Positions 7,529-15,512 of a stretch of 64,000 nt of DNA are shown piece after piece (the first letter of the stretch is position 1; the number at the start of each line of letters is the position of its first letter). Under the pieces are notes generated by a model. That model did no database searches. It was not told the DNA's origin and worked only from the letters and a program-made list of their open reading frames with translations. Position numbers and translations under genes: made by a program. Source of the DNA: Elusimicrobiota bacterium (GTDB lineage Bacteria > Elusimicrobiota > Elusimicrobia > Elusimicrobiales > UBA9959); the NCBI GenBank assembly GCA_016208085.1, contig JACQYT010000056.1, positions 1 through 64,000 on the forward strand, written 5' to 3'.

Positions 7529-8842
7529 ATGACTTTTGAAGAGGCGGGAAAAATACTGGCGGACAGGCAGAATTTCGTGAAGAAAAACGGCCTTGCGCGG
7601 GTTTTTGCCTGTCTTTCCAGGCTTGGCGATCCCCATGAAAAAATAAAGACGATACACGTGACCGGGACCAACGGCAAAGGGTCGGTATGCGCGCTTTTTG
7701 ATTCGGTGCTCCGCTCTGCCGGCTACAAGACGGGGCTTTTTATCAGCCCGCATCTGATAAGCCTGACGGAGCGCATATGTGTGAGCGGTTCCGAGATAAG
7801 CCAGGAAGAGTTTGCCGGCGCCTTTGAGGAGGTGTTCAAGGCCGGGCCGAACTTGAGTTTTTTTGAGCTGCTGACATGCATGGCGTTTTTATATTTTGAA
7901 AGGGCCGGGACCGAGATAGCCGTAATAGAAGTGGGCATAGGCGGGCGTTATGACACCACCAATGTGCTGGCGCGTCCCGAACTCTCCGTCATAACTTCGG
8001 TGGATTACGACCATGAAAAATACCTGGGCGGCACCATTGCCGAAATAGCCGGCCAGAAAGCCGGCATCATCAAGAAGGGCTGCGTGTGCCTGGCGGCGCT
8101 GCTCCCGGAGGAGGCCAGGGGGCCGGTTATGAAAGAGGCGCAGGAAAAACCGGCCCCGGTACATTTTATGGCGTCGGCCTTCGACATAACCGGTTACGAC
8201 TGGAAGAGCGGCATGATGACGCTTAAAAACAAGAAAACCGGAACCGTGTTCAAACTGGGCATAATAGGCGCCACGCAAAATTCCAACGCCACGCTGGTTT
8301 ATGAGGGCGTCGGTATTCTGAACAGCGCCGGATTTAAAATAAGCCAGGAACATATAGCCGAAGGCTTCGCCCGGGTCAACTGGCCGGGACGGTTTCAGAT
8401 CGTAAGCGCTTCCCGGCCGGGGACACACCTTGCTGCAAGGTGTGTCCCCTATATCCTGGACGGCGCCCATAACGTGGAGGCTGTAAGGTCTTTTACGCGC
8501 ACTTTTGAGGCCTCGCCCTTTAAAACGGCTGATACGGCTTTTGTCATAGGTATTTTAAACGACAAGAACTATGCCGCGATACTGCGGCTGCTCGCCCCTT
8601 ACGCGGCCAGGGCGGTATTCACCATGCCGCAATCGGAAAGGGCGGTAAGCCCCTACGCGCTGGCTGATGAGTTTTCAAAGATCAGACCGGACGCGGAGAT
8701 AGAGGCGCAGGAAGATATAGAAGCGGCCCTGGTCTCGGCTGGCAGGTCCGGCGTAGTGGCGGTGCTGGGTTCGTTCTATCTTGTAGGCTCGGCGCTGGAA
8801 ATTTTGAAGCAGCGGCGTATTGTCGGAGGCGTGGATGTGTAG
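7529..8842 (+). CDS. folC: dihydrofolate synthase / folylpolyglutamate synthase
   Basis: ATP-dependent ligase that adds glutamate to dihydropteroate and to folates. The 437-aa protein begins MTFEEAGKIL as the family does. It has the P-loop GTNGKGS at 46-52, the HLISLTERICVSG segment, VEVGIGGRYDTTN and the C-terminal ILDGAHN motif. Just before ILDGAHN, residues 297-307 (GTHLAARCVP) are extra and are encoded by a perfect 31-base palindrome. The ATG at 7529 is preferred over an in-frame TTG at 7514; neither has a clear ribosome-binding site. Confidence 0.95.
   Translation: MTFEEAGKILADRQNFVKKNGLARVFACLSRLGDPHEKIKTIHVTGTNGKGSVCALFDSVLRSAGYKTGLFISPHLISLTERICVSGSEISQEEFAGAFEEVFKAGPNLSFFELLTCMAFLYFERAGTEIAVIEVGIGGRYDTTNVLARPELSVITSVDYDHEKYLGGTIAEIAGQKAGIIKKGCVCLAALLPEEARGPVMKEAQEKPAPVHFMASAFDITGYDWKSGMMTLKNKKTGTVFKLGIIGATQNSNATLVYEGVGILNSAGFKISQEHIAEGFARVNWPGRFQIVSASRPGTHLAARCVPYILDGAHNVEAVRSFTRTFEASPFKTADTAFVIGILNDKNYAAILRLLAPYAARAVFTMPQSERAVSPYALADEFSKIRPDAEIEAQEDIEAALVSAGRSGVVAVLGSFYLVGSALEILKQRRIVGGVDV
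8419..8449. repeat. perfect GGGGACACACC palindrome inside folC
   Basis: Thirteen-base arms (ggggacacacctt / aaggtgtgtcccc) around gctgc, translated in frame within folC. The motif resembles REP sequences associated with RAYT/IS200-like transposases in other bacteria (established in general; the link here is inferred). Confidence 0.85.
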
Positions 8843-8939
8843 AGGTATGGCTGCATAGAAGAAGGAATTCTTTTTCCGAACATCTAAATTGCTGCGCATC
8901 CAAACTGCCATGCGTCTTACTTTATCAAAAGGAGTTGAT

Positions 8940-9881
8940 ATGAACGGCATCGGAATAGACATAGGCGGCACCAATACCAAGATAATCGTCATAAACGGTT
9001 ATGGCCGGCTTTTACACGCGGAAAGATTTCACACCCTGGGCGAAAACGGTTACGGCGAGTTTATAAAAAGGCTGCTGGACCGGGTCAAGCGGCTTAAAAA
9101 TATCTGGGAGCCGGTTTCTGTCGGCATAGGCGCAGCCGGGGATGTGGACCCGCAAAAAGGCCTGATACGGTTTTCGCCGAACCTGGAGAAGTGGCACAAC
9201 GCCGCCATAACGTGCCCGCTTAAAAAACTGACCGGGCTCCCCTGTACGCTTGAAAACGACGCCAATATGGCCGCCTGGGGCGCTTATGTGCTGGAACTGA
9301 AGAGAAAATACGCCAACGTGCTCACCATAACGCTCGGCACGGGCATAGGCGGGGGCTTGATCCTGGACGGCAAACTTTATCACGGGGCCACCGGCTCGGC
9401 CGGCGAAATAGGCCATAACAAAATACAACCGGGCGGCGAGCGCTGCCACTGCGGGGCGCAAGGATGCCTGGAAGCCTACTGCGGCAGTTACGCCATAATA
9501 CGCGACGCGCGCAAAGCCATAAAGAGTCCGGAAGCTTTTGTGAAGAAATACGCCGCTCCGGGCCGTGAAAGGCTTAACACCATCTGCCTGACAAGGGCCG
9601 CGGACCGGGGGCATAAGACGGCGCTGCGCATATGGCGCGAGCTGGGCGCCAATCTCGGGAGGGGACTGGCCGACGCCATACTTCTCTTTAACCCGGACTG
9701 CGTGCTGCTGACGGGGGGGGTGTCAAAAGCCTGGCGGCACTTTATCGGCCCGCTTAAAAAAGTGTTCGAAGCTCAGCAGATAGCGACGCCTTTTCAAAAG
9801 GTCCGGCTTCGGGTGGCTAAGAACGCGGATCTGGGAGTGTTCGGGGCGGCGCTGCTGGGCATGGAGCTCAGGAAAAAGTAA
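8940..9881 (+). CDS. ROK-family sugar kinase, probably glucokinase
   Basis: Phosphorylates glucose or a related sugar in the cytosol using ATP. The 313-aa protein has the N-terminal phosphate-binding GIDIGGTNTK (4-13), GIGAAGDVD, the catalytic ENDANMAAWG segment and LGTGIGGGLI. The ROK zinc motif CHCGAQGCLEAYCG follows EIGHNKI, and NPDCVLLTGGVS lies near the C-terminus. No N-terminal DNA-binding domain is present, so it is an enzyme rather than a ROK repressor. The start at 8940 is set by AAGGAG eight bases upstream. It follows folC by about 100 bases with no terminator visible. Substrate specificity cannot be read from the sequence. Confidence 0.9.
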   Translation: MNGIGIDIGGTNTKIIVINGYGRLLHAERFHTLGENGYGEFIKRLLDRVKRLKNIWEPVSVGIGAAGDVDPQKGLIRFSPNLEKWHNAAITCPLKKLTGLPCTLENDANMAAWGAYVLELKRKYANVLTITLGTGIGGGLILDGKLYHGATGSAGEIGHNKIQPGGERCHCGAQGCLEAYCGSYAIIRDARKAIKSPEAFVKKYAAPGRERLNTICLTRAADRGHKTALRIWRELGANLGRGLADAILLFNPDCVLLTGGVSKAWRHFIGPLKKVFEAQQIATPFQKVRLRVAKNADLGVFGAALLGMELRKK

Positions 9882-9949
9882 CGGCACAAAGCGGTAAAAC
9901 GATATAACTGGGCGCTATAGGAATTTCATTTTTTGGCTTTTTGCGTTGT

Positions 9950-10035
9950 TGTAGCGGCGGATGTGAATGGGCGTTGCAATGTAGCGGCGGATGTAAGTCC
10001 GCGTCAGAAAAGGGCGATTTACATCGCCCGCTACA
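9950..10035. repeat. TGTAGCGG-terminated repeat upstream of lptD
   Basis: Starts tgtagcggcgg, contains a second tgtagcggcggatgtaag unit, and ends with the complement cccgctaca. The same ends recur at 28522-28571, 30221-30272, 50742-50793, 53045-53102 and 63316-63371. It lies 31 bases before the lptD start. Confidence 0.75.
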
Positions 10036-10066
10036 TTTTGTGGCTAAATTTTACAAGCGGATATTC

Positions 10067-12163
10067 ATGGAAATTCCGGGCATTTCAAAATATTTCATCG
10101 TCGCGGCCTATATCTGGGCTTTGACGGCTTCAGCGGCCGGGGCTTACGAACTGCCGGCGGCCACAGGCGCGCACCGGGTGGCATTCTCGTCCGAGGAAGG
10201 CGACTTTAACGAATATACCAGGGTGATAAATCTTAAAGGTTCCGTGCAGCTTGACGAGTTGGACGAAGAAGATAAAGTGATCAGGACCATAAAAGGCAGG
10301 AACCTGAGCATTGATGTCGCGAGCAGGACTATCCAGGTGCCGGGAGATTTCGTCATGGATTCCGATTCCGGCGCTGTTTACGGCAAGAGCGGAATGTTCG
10401 ACTACTACGGCGAAACCGGGTACATAAACGAGGGGCGGTTCACTTACAAAAACTTCGTTTTTTTCGGCAAAAAAGTGGAACTGGGAAAAAAACGCTACCT
10501 TTATAAAAAAGCCACCATCACCACGTGCGACGAGAACCCGCCCCATTACCAGATAAAGGCTTCCAGGATCTACCTGTCGCCGGGCCGGTATTTCCTGGCG
10601 TACAATACGCTGTTTTATATCGGCAAAGCGCCTGTTTTTTATTTCCCGGTCCTTTATAAGCCTCTTGTCGGCGGCACTCCGTTCATCAGCAGCTTCTCTC
10701 CGGGCGCGGACGGGCGCAACGGCGCCTACGTCAAGTCCAATTATATTTTCAGGTTCAGTCCCTCTACCAAGGGTAAATTGTTCCTGGATTATTTTTCCAA
10801 AAAAGGCTTCGGCATCGGCGCGGAATTCGATTATCAGAAGAAAGAAAAAAACATCACCAACCTGTCCGTCTACCGGATACGCGAATACGGCGCCGGCAAT
10901 GACCGCTGGGGCGCGAACGGCGGTTCCTGGCACATGCTGAGCCGTTTCAATGAAACGGACCGCGGCGCTTATTACAGTCAGATTTTTTTCAGGGCGCTTT
11001 CGGACCCCCAATTTAATAACGACTTTTTCAGGTCCAACCCGTTCGCCGTAAGCCCGGATAAACAGGCGAGCCTCGCGTTCACCAGGAAATCCAACTCCAC
11101 GATCACGCGCCTGAGTTTTGACGGGAAATACGCCCGCACGCCGGACTTGAAGCATTTTTATAAATCCTATGAATCGGCCCCGCGGCTGGATTTCCAGACC
11201 GTGCCCTTCAAGCTGGGTAAGACCCCTTTTTTACACGCTTTTAACGGGTACTTTGCAAGCGCCAGGGAAACGGAACTCCCTTATTACCAGAAGAAAGGCC
11301 AGGGCGTGTGGACGGTTTCCCAAACGGCGCCGCTGGCGCGCAATGTAATCTTTTTCCCTTCGGTCTTTTACGATGCCCGGGTGTTCGTCGCGACCGGCGC
11401 CATGACGTCGGACCTGTGGGTGGGAAGATACGGGACCAGTCTTAATCTGCGCTATGACCGGTTGTGGGGGGCGTTCGATCTGCGCTACTTATACACCGGG
11501 CGGCTCTCCGCCAATAAACTTGCAAAGGACCGGAACGCCGCCGACAAGGGGGAAGAGGTAAGCTCGCTGTCGCCGGAGTTGTTCGTGATGCCCGGCTACA
11601 ACGCTTATTTCAAAGTCAATACGTCCTATAAACTGCGCAACTCCGCGCGCGGAAGTTTCGCGGACCATCTGTCCACGATGACCGTCGAATATTATTATGC
11701 GCCGCGCAAAAACCTGGATATATATCTGCAGGATTCCTACAGCTTCGCCAAAGGCAACCTGAGCTTCGTGGCCCAGGTGAATTCCGGCGGCGCCCAAAAT
11801 TATGTGGGGCTGGGACTGGCCGGTTACAGGCCCCAGCCCGGCGCCCTTGTTTTCAACCAGACCTTCGGGTTTAGAGTGCCGTGGGCGGACTCCTGGCGGG
11901 CCGAGGCGGTACTGCGCTATAAATTCGTGCATAAAGCAGGGCTGAATTTCACCGATTTTTATTTCTTTGAGAAAAGCCTGATACTCTACAAGGATTTCCA
12001 CGATTTCCGCACCCGCTGGGATTTCAGGGTGCGCAGGGGCGTCAAAGAGTTCTCTTTCCTTGTGAGTCTCAAGATGAACGACCCGGCCAGGAACGACGCT
12101 CTTGAGGAATCGTCCAGGAACTACTGGCATCCCTGGCGCAAGGCCGGACAGATAAGGGATTAG
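10067..12163 (+). CDS. lptD: LPS-assembly protein LptD-like outer-membrane barrel
   Basis: Expected to insert lipopolysaccharide into the outer leaflet. From the ATG at 10067 it is 698 aa. A signal peptide (1-26, ending ALTASAAGA) is followed by an OstA-like domain (about 40-220: VINLKGSVQL, the IKGRNLSIDV strand, then cysteine-containing ITTCDENPPHYQIKASRI). A long barrel rich in alternating aromatic strands follows, for example FLDYFSKKGFGIGAEFDY. The ITTCDE..PHY segment is characteristic of LptD N-domains. It is shorter than proteobacterial LptD (~780), and I see only one conserved cysteine where E. coli has four, so the disulfide wiring must differ. The leader carries a TGTAGCGG repeat and no Shine-Dalgarno. 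Confidence 0.85.
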   Translation: MEIPGISKYFIVAAYIWALTASAAGAYELPAATGAHRVAFSSEEGDFNEYTRVINLKGSVQLDELDEEDKVIRTIKGRNLSIDVASRTIQVPGDFVMDSDSGAVYGKSGMFDYYGETGYINEGRFTYKNFVFFGKKVELGKKRYLYKKATITTCDENPPHYQIKASRIYLSPGRYFLAYNTLFYIGKAPVFYFPVLYKPLVGGTPFISSFSPGADGRNGAYVKSNYIFRFSPSTKGKLFLDYFSKKGFGIGAEFDYQKKEKNITNLSVYRIREYGAGNDRWGANGGSWHMLSRFNETDRGAYYSQIFFRALSDPQFNNDFFRSNPFAVSPDKQASLAFTRKSNSTITRLSFDGKYARTPDLKHFYKSYESAPRLDFQTVPFKLGKTPFLHAFNGYFASARETELPYYQKKGQGVWTVSQTAPLARNVIFFPSVFYDARVFVATGAMTSDLWVGRYGTSLNLRYDRLWGAFDLRYLYTGRLSANKLAKDRNAADKGEEVSSLSPELFVMPGYNAYFKVNTSYKLRNSARGSFADHLSTMTVEYYYAPRKNLDIYLQDSYSFAKGNLSFVAQVNSGGAQNYVGLGLAGYRPQPGALVFNQTFGFRVPWADSWRAEAVLRYKFVHKAGLNFTDFYFFEKSLILYKDFHDFRTRWDFRVRRGVKEFSFLVSLKMNDPARNDALEESSRNYWHPWRKAGQIRD

Positions 12164-12263
12164 GCTAAAGATGGACGGCACATTTGCGTGAAACTCTTGA
12201 CTTGTCCTTCGGATTTCTATAAAGTTGTTGGGTTACGGAGATTAGCTGCTTTAGGAGGAAGAA

Positions 12264-12824
12264 GTGACTGACATCGAATTCAATAAAAAAAAACTGGAGT
12301 ACACCGCCGCTCAAGAAATGCTGTGTCACTATGATTCCCTGAATTGGCAAATAGGAGCGGCGCTTATCGCCGCCACGGTTATTCTTACCGGCCTCGCGCT
12401 TTAAAAAGATGTTATTGAACTGATTCGTGCTAATGGTAGCTGTTTGGTCATTTGGGCAATTCCTTTGTTTTCGTTTTTAATTCTTTCGACTTGGTTCCTG
12501 TGGTTTAGTCGGCATCGAAACCTGTATAACTTGCGCAACGAGACCCTGCACCGTCTGGAGATAGAACTTGGCATGTTTCACTACCTGCGAGTAGTCGAAG
12601 CGGATTTATCAAACGAACCATCTTCTTCCGAGAACGCTGAATTACTCGCAAAATTACATGCGGCAAAACGTGCTGCCGGCTATGCCGATAGCAATAAGAA
12701 TAGTGGTTTTACACCTTTCTATCCCCAGGGCGGATTGTCAAAACTTTCCGGCTTCCATCTTGCCTTGGTATTAACTATTGGCATTCCATTTTTTCAGGCG
12801 TTTTTAATATGGTTGTTTTGTTAA
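12264..12824 (+). pseudogene. two-TM membrane protein of unknown function with an in-frame stop
   Basis: A GTG at 12264 sits eight bases after AGGAGG. Translation runs through NKKKLEYTAAQEMLCHYDSL and a first membrane helix (IGAALIAATVILTGLAL) to a TAA at 12402-12404. The same frame then continues open, giving a second helix (VIWAIPLFSFLILSTWFLWF), a basic RHRNLYNLRNETLHRLEIEL segment and a C-terminal helix (LALVLTIGIPFFQAFLIWLF). It therefore reads as one ~186-codon gene with a single nonsense codon after the first helix. Such small membrane proteins often accompany defence or signalling modules, but no partner is nearby. Codon use is AT-richer than the flanking lptD. Confidence 0.55.
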
Positions 12825-13357
12825 GGGTGATTTAAGAAATGGTTTTACCGGTTTAAACTCGATTTAAAGGCAGTCGGCAAAGGAAGATGTAACCGATTCA
12901 ATATCTCCGGAACTTTTTATAATTCCGCATAGCAGTATTTATTTCACGTCGCAGACTTACCACCACCTTACAAGATTGTTCTCATTCCTTTTTTAGCGCC
13001 TGTTCCCGCTTATCTTCAAACTATATTCTTTGCCGTGTACGGTTCCAGGTTCATTTTTTAGACCCGACACACTGCATATATTTATAGGCTTCCCGAACAA
13101 AGTGGGAAGGCCGCGTCTGTACAGGGGCTAAAGAGTTATATTTTCTGGCAGCTTTGAAACTGAGAATCCACGCGGTGAAAGACGGTTTTGGCTCTGACTC
13201 AGGGATATTATAGGTCACTGGCGAAAAGTGGTGAAGTAAAACGCTCTGGCAGTCTGAGAGTCAGTGAGTTGACTTTAAAAATCTGTGACTCTAAGACCCT
13301 AGACTTTTCGTTTAAGCCCCAAAATGATAAACTATGTTTTTAAGGAGAATATCTATC
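12825..13357. other. gene-less stretch of ~530 bp
   Basis: No ORF with plausible composition or start was seen on either strand. None of the GC-rich palindromes found elsewhere is present. A TTGACT at 13269 is the only promoter-like hexamer noticed, and it lacks a good -10 partner. The end carries the AAGGAG ribosome-binding site of the epimerase. Confidence 0.5.
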
Positions 13358-14302
13358 ATGAAAAAACCTCTTTGGCTGGTTACGGGCGGGGCGGGTTTTA
13401 TTGGCTCCAATATAACGGAAGAACTGGTAAAAAGAGGGGAGCGGATACGTGTTTTTGACAATTTTTCAACCGGAAAAAAAGAAAATCTCGCGAATCTGTT
13501 GGATAAAATAGAGCTGATAAAGGGCGATATACGTCGGCCCGCTGATCTTAAAAAAGCGATGAAGGGCGTTAACTATGTTCTGCACCAGGCGGCCCTGCGT
13601 TCCGTTCCACGTTCGATCTATAATCCGGTTGACACCAACGAGGTTAATATTACCGGCACACTGAATGTTCTGTCAGCCGCCAAAGCGGCGGGTGTAAAAC
13701 GGCTGGTCTACGCTTCTTCAAGTTCGGCTTATGGCGATTGCGAGGCATTTCCCCAGAAAGAGAGCTTGAGCGCTTCCCCGCTCTCCCCTTACGCCGTGAG
13801 CAAGCTGGCGGCTGAAAACTATTGCATGGCGTTTACGTGCACATATGGCTTTGAAACCGTGTCGCTGCGCTATTTCAATGTGTTCGGACCCAGACAAAAC
13901 CCGGAATCAAAGTATTCGGCTGTCATTCCCAAGTTTATGGAACACGCGCTGAAAGACACGCCGCTTGAAATACACTGGGACGGCCGCCAGTCAAGGGACT
14001 TTACCTACGTGGCGAATGTGGTGGATGCGAATATAAAAGCGGCGCTGGCAGGGCCCAAGGCTCCGGGCGTTTACAATATAGCCGTGGGGTCAAATAACTC
14101 CCTGCTTGACATTGTTAGAGAGCTTGAGTCGTTAACGGGAAAAAAGCTTAAAAAAAACTTCCTCCCCAAGCGTACCTCCGACATACGCAAAACTTATGCG
14201 GATATTTCCAAAGCTAAAAAACACCTTGGATACAAACCCCTGGTCGGTTTTTCAAAAGGTATGGCACTTACTTGGGAATACTTTAAGACAAAATTTAGTT
14301 GA
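13358..14302 (+). CDS. NAD-dependent sugar-nucleotide epimerase (extended SDR; UDP-GlcNAc/UDP-Glc 4-epimerase type)
   Basis: Interconverts C4 epimers of nucleotide sugars for cell-surface polysaccharides. The 314-aa protein has the Rossmann TGGAGFIGS motif (9-17), the SSSSAYG strand (120-126), the catalytic YxxxK (Y145, K149) and the RYFNVFGPRQNP substrate loop. The GSNNSLLDIV and LGYKPLVGF endings are typical of WbpP-like and GalE-like enzymes. The ATG at 13358 follows AAGGAG by nine bases; the ATG at 13334 lacks one. Thymidine kinase follows after ten bases, so the two are probably co-transcribed. Substrate is undecided between UDP-Glc/Gal and their N-acetyl forms. Confidence 0.9.
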   Translation: MKKPLWLVTGGAGFIGSNITEELVKRGERIRVFDNFSTGKKENLANLLDKIELIKGDIRRPADLKKAMKGVNYVLHQAALRSVPRSIYNPVDTNEVNITGTLNVLSAAKAAGVKRLVYASSSSAYGDCEAFPQKESLSASPLSPYAVSKLAAENYCMAFTCTYGFETVSLRYFNVFGPRQNPESKYSAVIPKFMEHALKDTPLEIHWDGRQSRDFTYVANVVDANIKAALAGPKAPGVYNIAVGSNNSLLDIVRELESLTGKKLKKNFLPKRTSDIRKTYADISKAKKHLGYKPLVGFSKGMALTWEYFKTKFS

Positions 14303-14312
14303 GGGGGGTATT

Positions 14313-14876
14313 ATGTTCTTGAATGTTTCTTCATCTTCGGGCTGGATAGAAGTCGTTTGCGGGAGCATGTTCTCCGGCAAGACCCAGGAACTTATCAGGC
14401 GGCTGAGGCTGGCCAATATCGCCCGGCAGAAAGTGCAGGTGTTTAATTCGCACTTGGACGTGCGCTACGGCAAAGAACACCTCGTTTCGCACGATAAGTC
14501 CATGCTCCCTTCGCGGCCGGTCAAGACGGCCAGGGACGTTCTTAAGGAAACAGACCACGACACACAGGTGGTGGGTATAGACGAAGCGCACTTTTTCGGG
14601 GAAGAGATAGTCGAAGTCTGCCAGAGGCTGGCTAATTCCGGCAAAAGGGTGATAGTCGCGGGCCTGGACCAGGACTACCGGGGAGAGCCTTTTGTCAATA
14701 TGGCCAGGCTGATGGCGGTGTCCGAGTCCGTCACAAAGAACCTGGCTATCTGCATGGTCTGCGGCAATCCCGCCCATTTCAGCCAGCGTCTGACCGACAG
14801 CGCCAAAAGAATAGAAGTGGGCTCAGGCGATAAATACGAGGCCCGTTGCCGGAAATGCTTCAAGCCGGAGAAGTAA
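14313..14876 (+). CDS. tdk: thymidine kinase (type II, zinc-containing)
   Basis: Salvage enzyme phosphorylating thymidine to dTMP. The 187-aa protein has the P-loop GSMFSGKT (17-24), the DEAHFF motif (90-95, E91 the likely catalytic base), the VAGLDQDYRGEPF lasso region and four zinc cysteines: C147/C150 (CMVC) and C179/C182 (CRKC). Length and order match bacterial TK1-type enzymes. The start at 14313 has GAGGGGGG just upstream. The gene sits ten bases after the epimerase, with no metabolic link between them obvious. Confidence 0.96.
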   Translation: MFLNVSSSSGWIEVVCGSMFSGKTQELIRRLRLANIARQKVQVFNSHLDVRYGKEHLVSHDKSMLPSRPVKTARDVLKETDHDTQVVGIDEAHFFGEEIVEVCQRLANSGKRVIVAGLDQDYRGEPFVNMARLMAVSESVTKNLAICMVCGNPAHFSQRLTDSAKRIEVGSGDKYEARCRKCFKPEK

Positions 14877-14929
14877 AAATGCCATAAGCCATAAGCGATC
14901 AAAATGGGTGTTTATAAAAGGCATTCAAT

Positions 14930-15430
14930 ATGTACATACCCAAAGACAGCAACACGCCGAAACTTTTCCCGGACTTTTTCCAACTGGGGGCCAGGTTCGA
15001 TCCTTCCAACCGCTGGCTGAAGCTAGCCGGGGTCATTCCGTGGGAGCGCCTTGATGAGTTCTATGGGCGCTATTTTTCCGAGACGGGCCGCCCGGCCAAG
15101 GATTCAAGGCTCGTCTGCGGTCTTTTTATTCTTAAGCAGCTCAAGAACCTTTCGGACGACGAGGCCGTCAACGAGTTCAAAGAAAATCCCTACGTGCAGG
15201 CGTTCTGCGGCTGCGAGTATTTCGTGACGGAGAACGCGCCGTCCGCCGGGCTCCTTTCGGAGCGCAGGAAGCGCCTGGGCGAGGATTTTTTCGATTATCT
15301 GGAAGGCGACGTAGCCAAAATCCTCCGCGAGCAGAAATTCATCCGAGCGAAACCCCGCCAGGAAAAGCCGGGCATCCTTGATTCCATCATCTCAAACATC
15401 CGAGACCTGTACAGAATCTTCCATCTCTGA
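14930..15430 (+). mobile_element. truncated transposase (N-terminal DUF772-type domain only)
   Basis: The 166-aa product begins as IS5/IS1182-type transposases do: a short basic lead, then RLVCGLFILKQLKNLSDDEAVNEFKENPYVQAFCGCEYF and SERRKRLGEDFFDYL. It then ends in an unrelated tail (ILDSIISNIRDLYRIFHL) before any part of the DDE catalytic domain. No terminal inverted repeats were recognised around it. Either the 3' part was deleted when the surface block was joined here, or the domain is kept for DNA binding. A half-unit of the GCCATAAGCC repeat precedes it at 14880-14898. Confidence 0.7.
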
Positions 15431-15512
15431 TACAGTCTCAAATTACACTACACTGGTCGCGGTGAAGACCGCTGATAGTATCAGGGCTTTTATTCTCATA
15501 GCAATTTTCGCT

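Noticed and set aside
10130-11155. 341-codon minus-strand frame opposite lptD
   Set aside because: Same reasoning; lptD has coherent domains and a signal peptide.
13269-13297. Sigma-70 promoter before the epimerase (TTGACT, 17-base spacer)
   Set aside because: The -10 position reads TAAGAC, only three of six matches, in an AT-rich region where TTGACT can occur by chance.
14930-15430. Intact insertion sequence
   Set aside because: The DDE catalytic domain is absent and no terminal inverted repeats were found, so only a truncated transposase is called.
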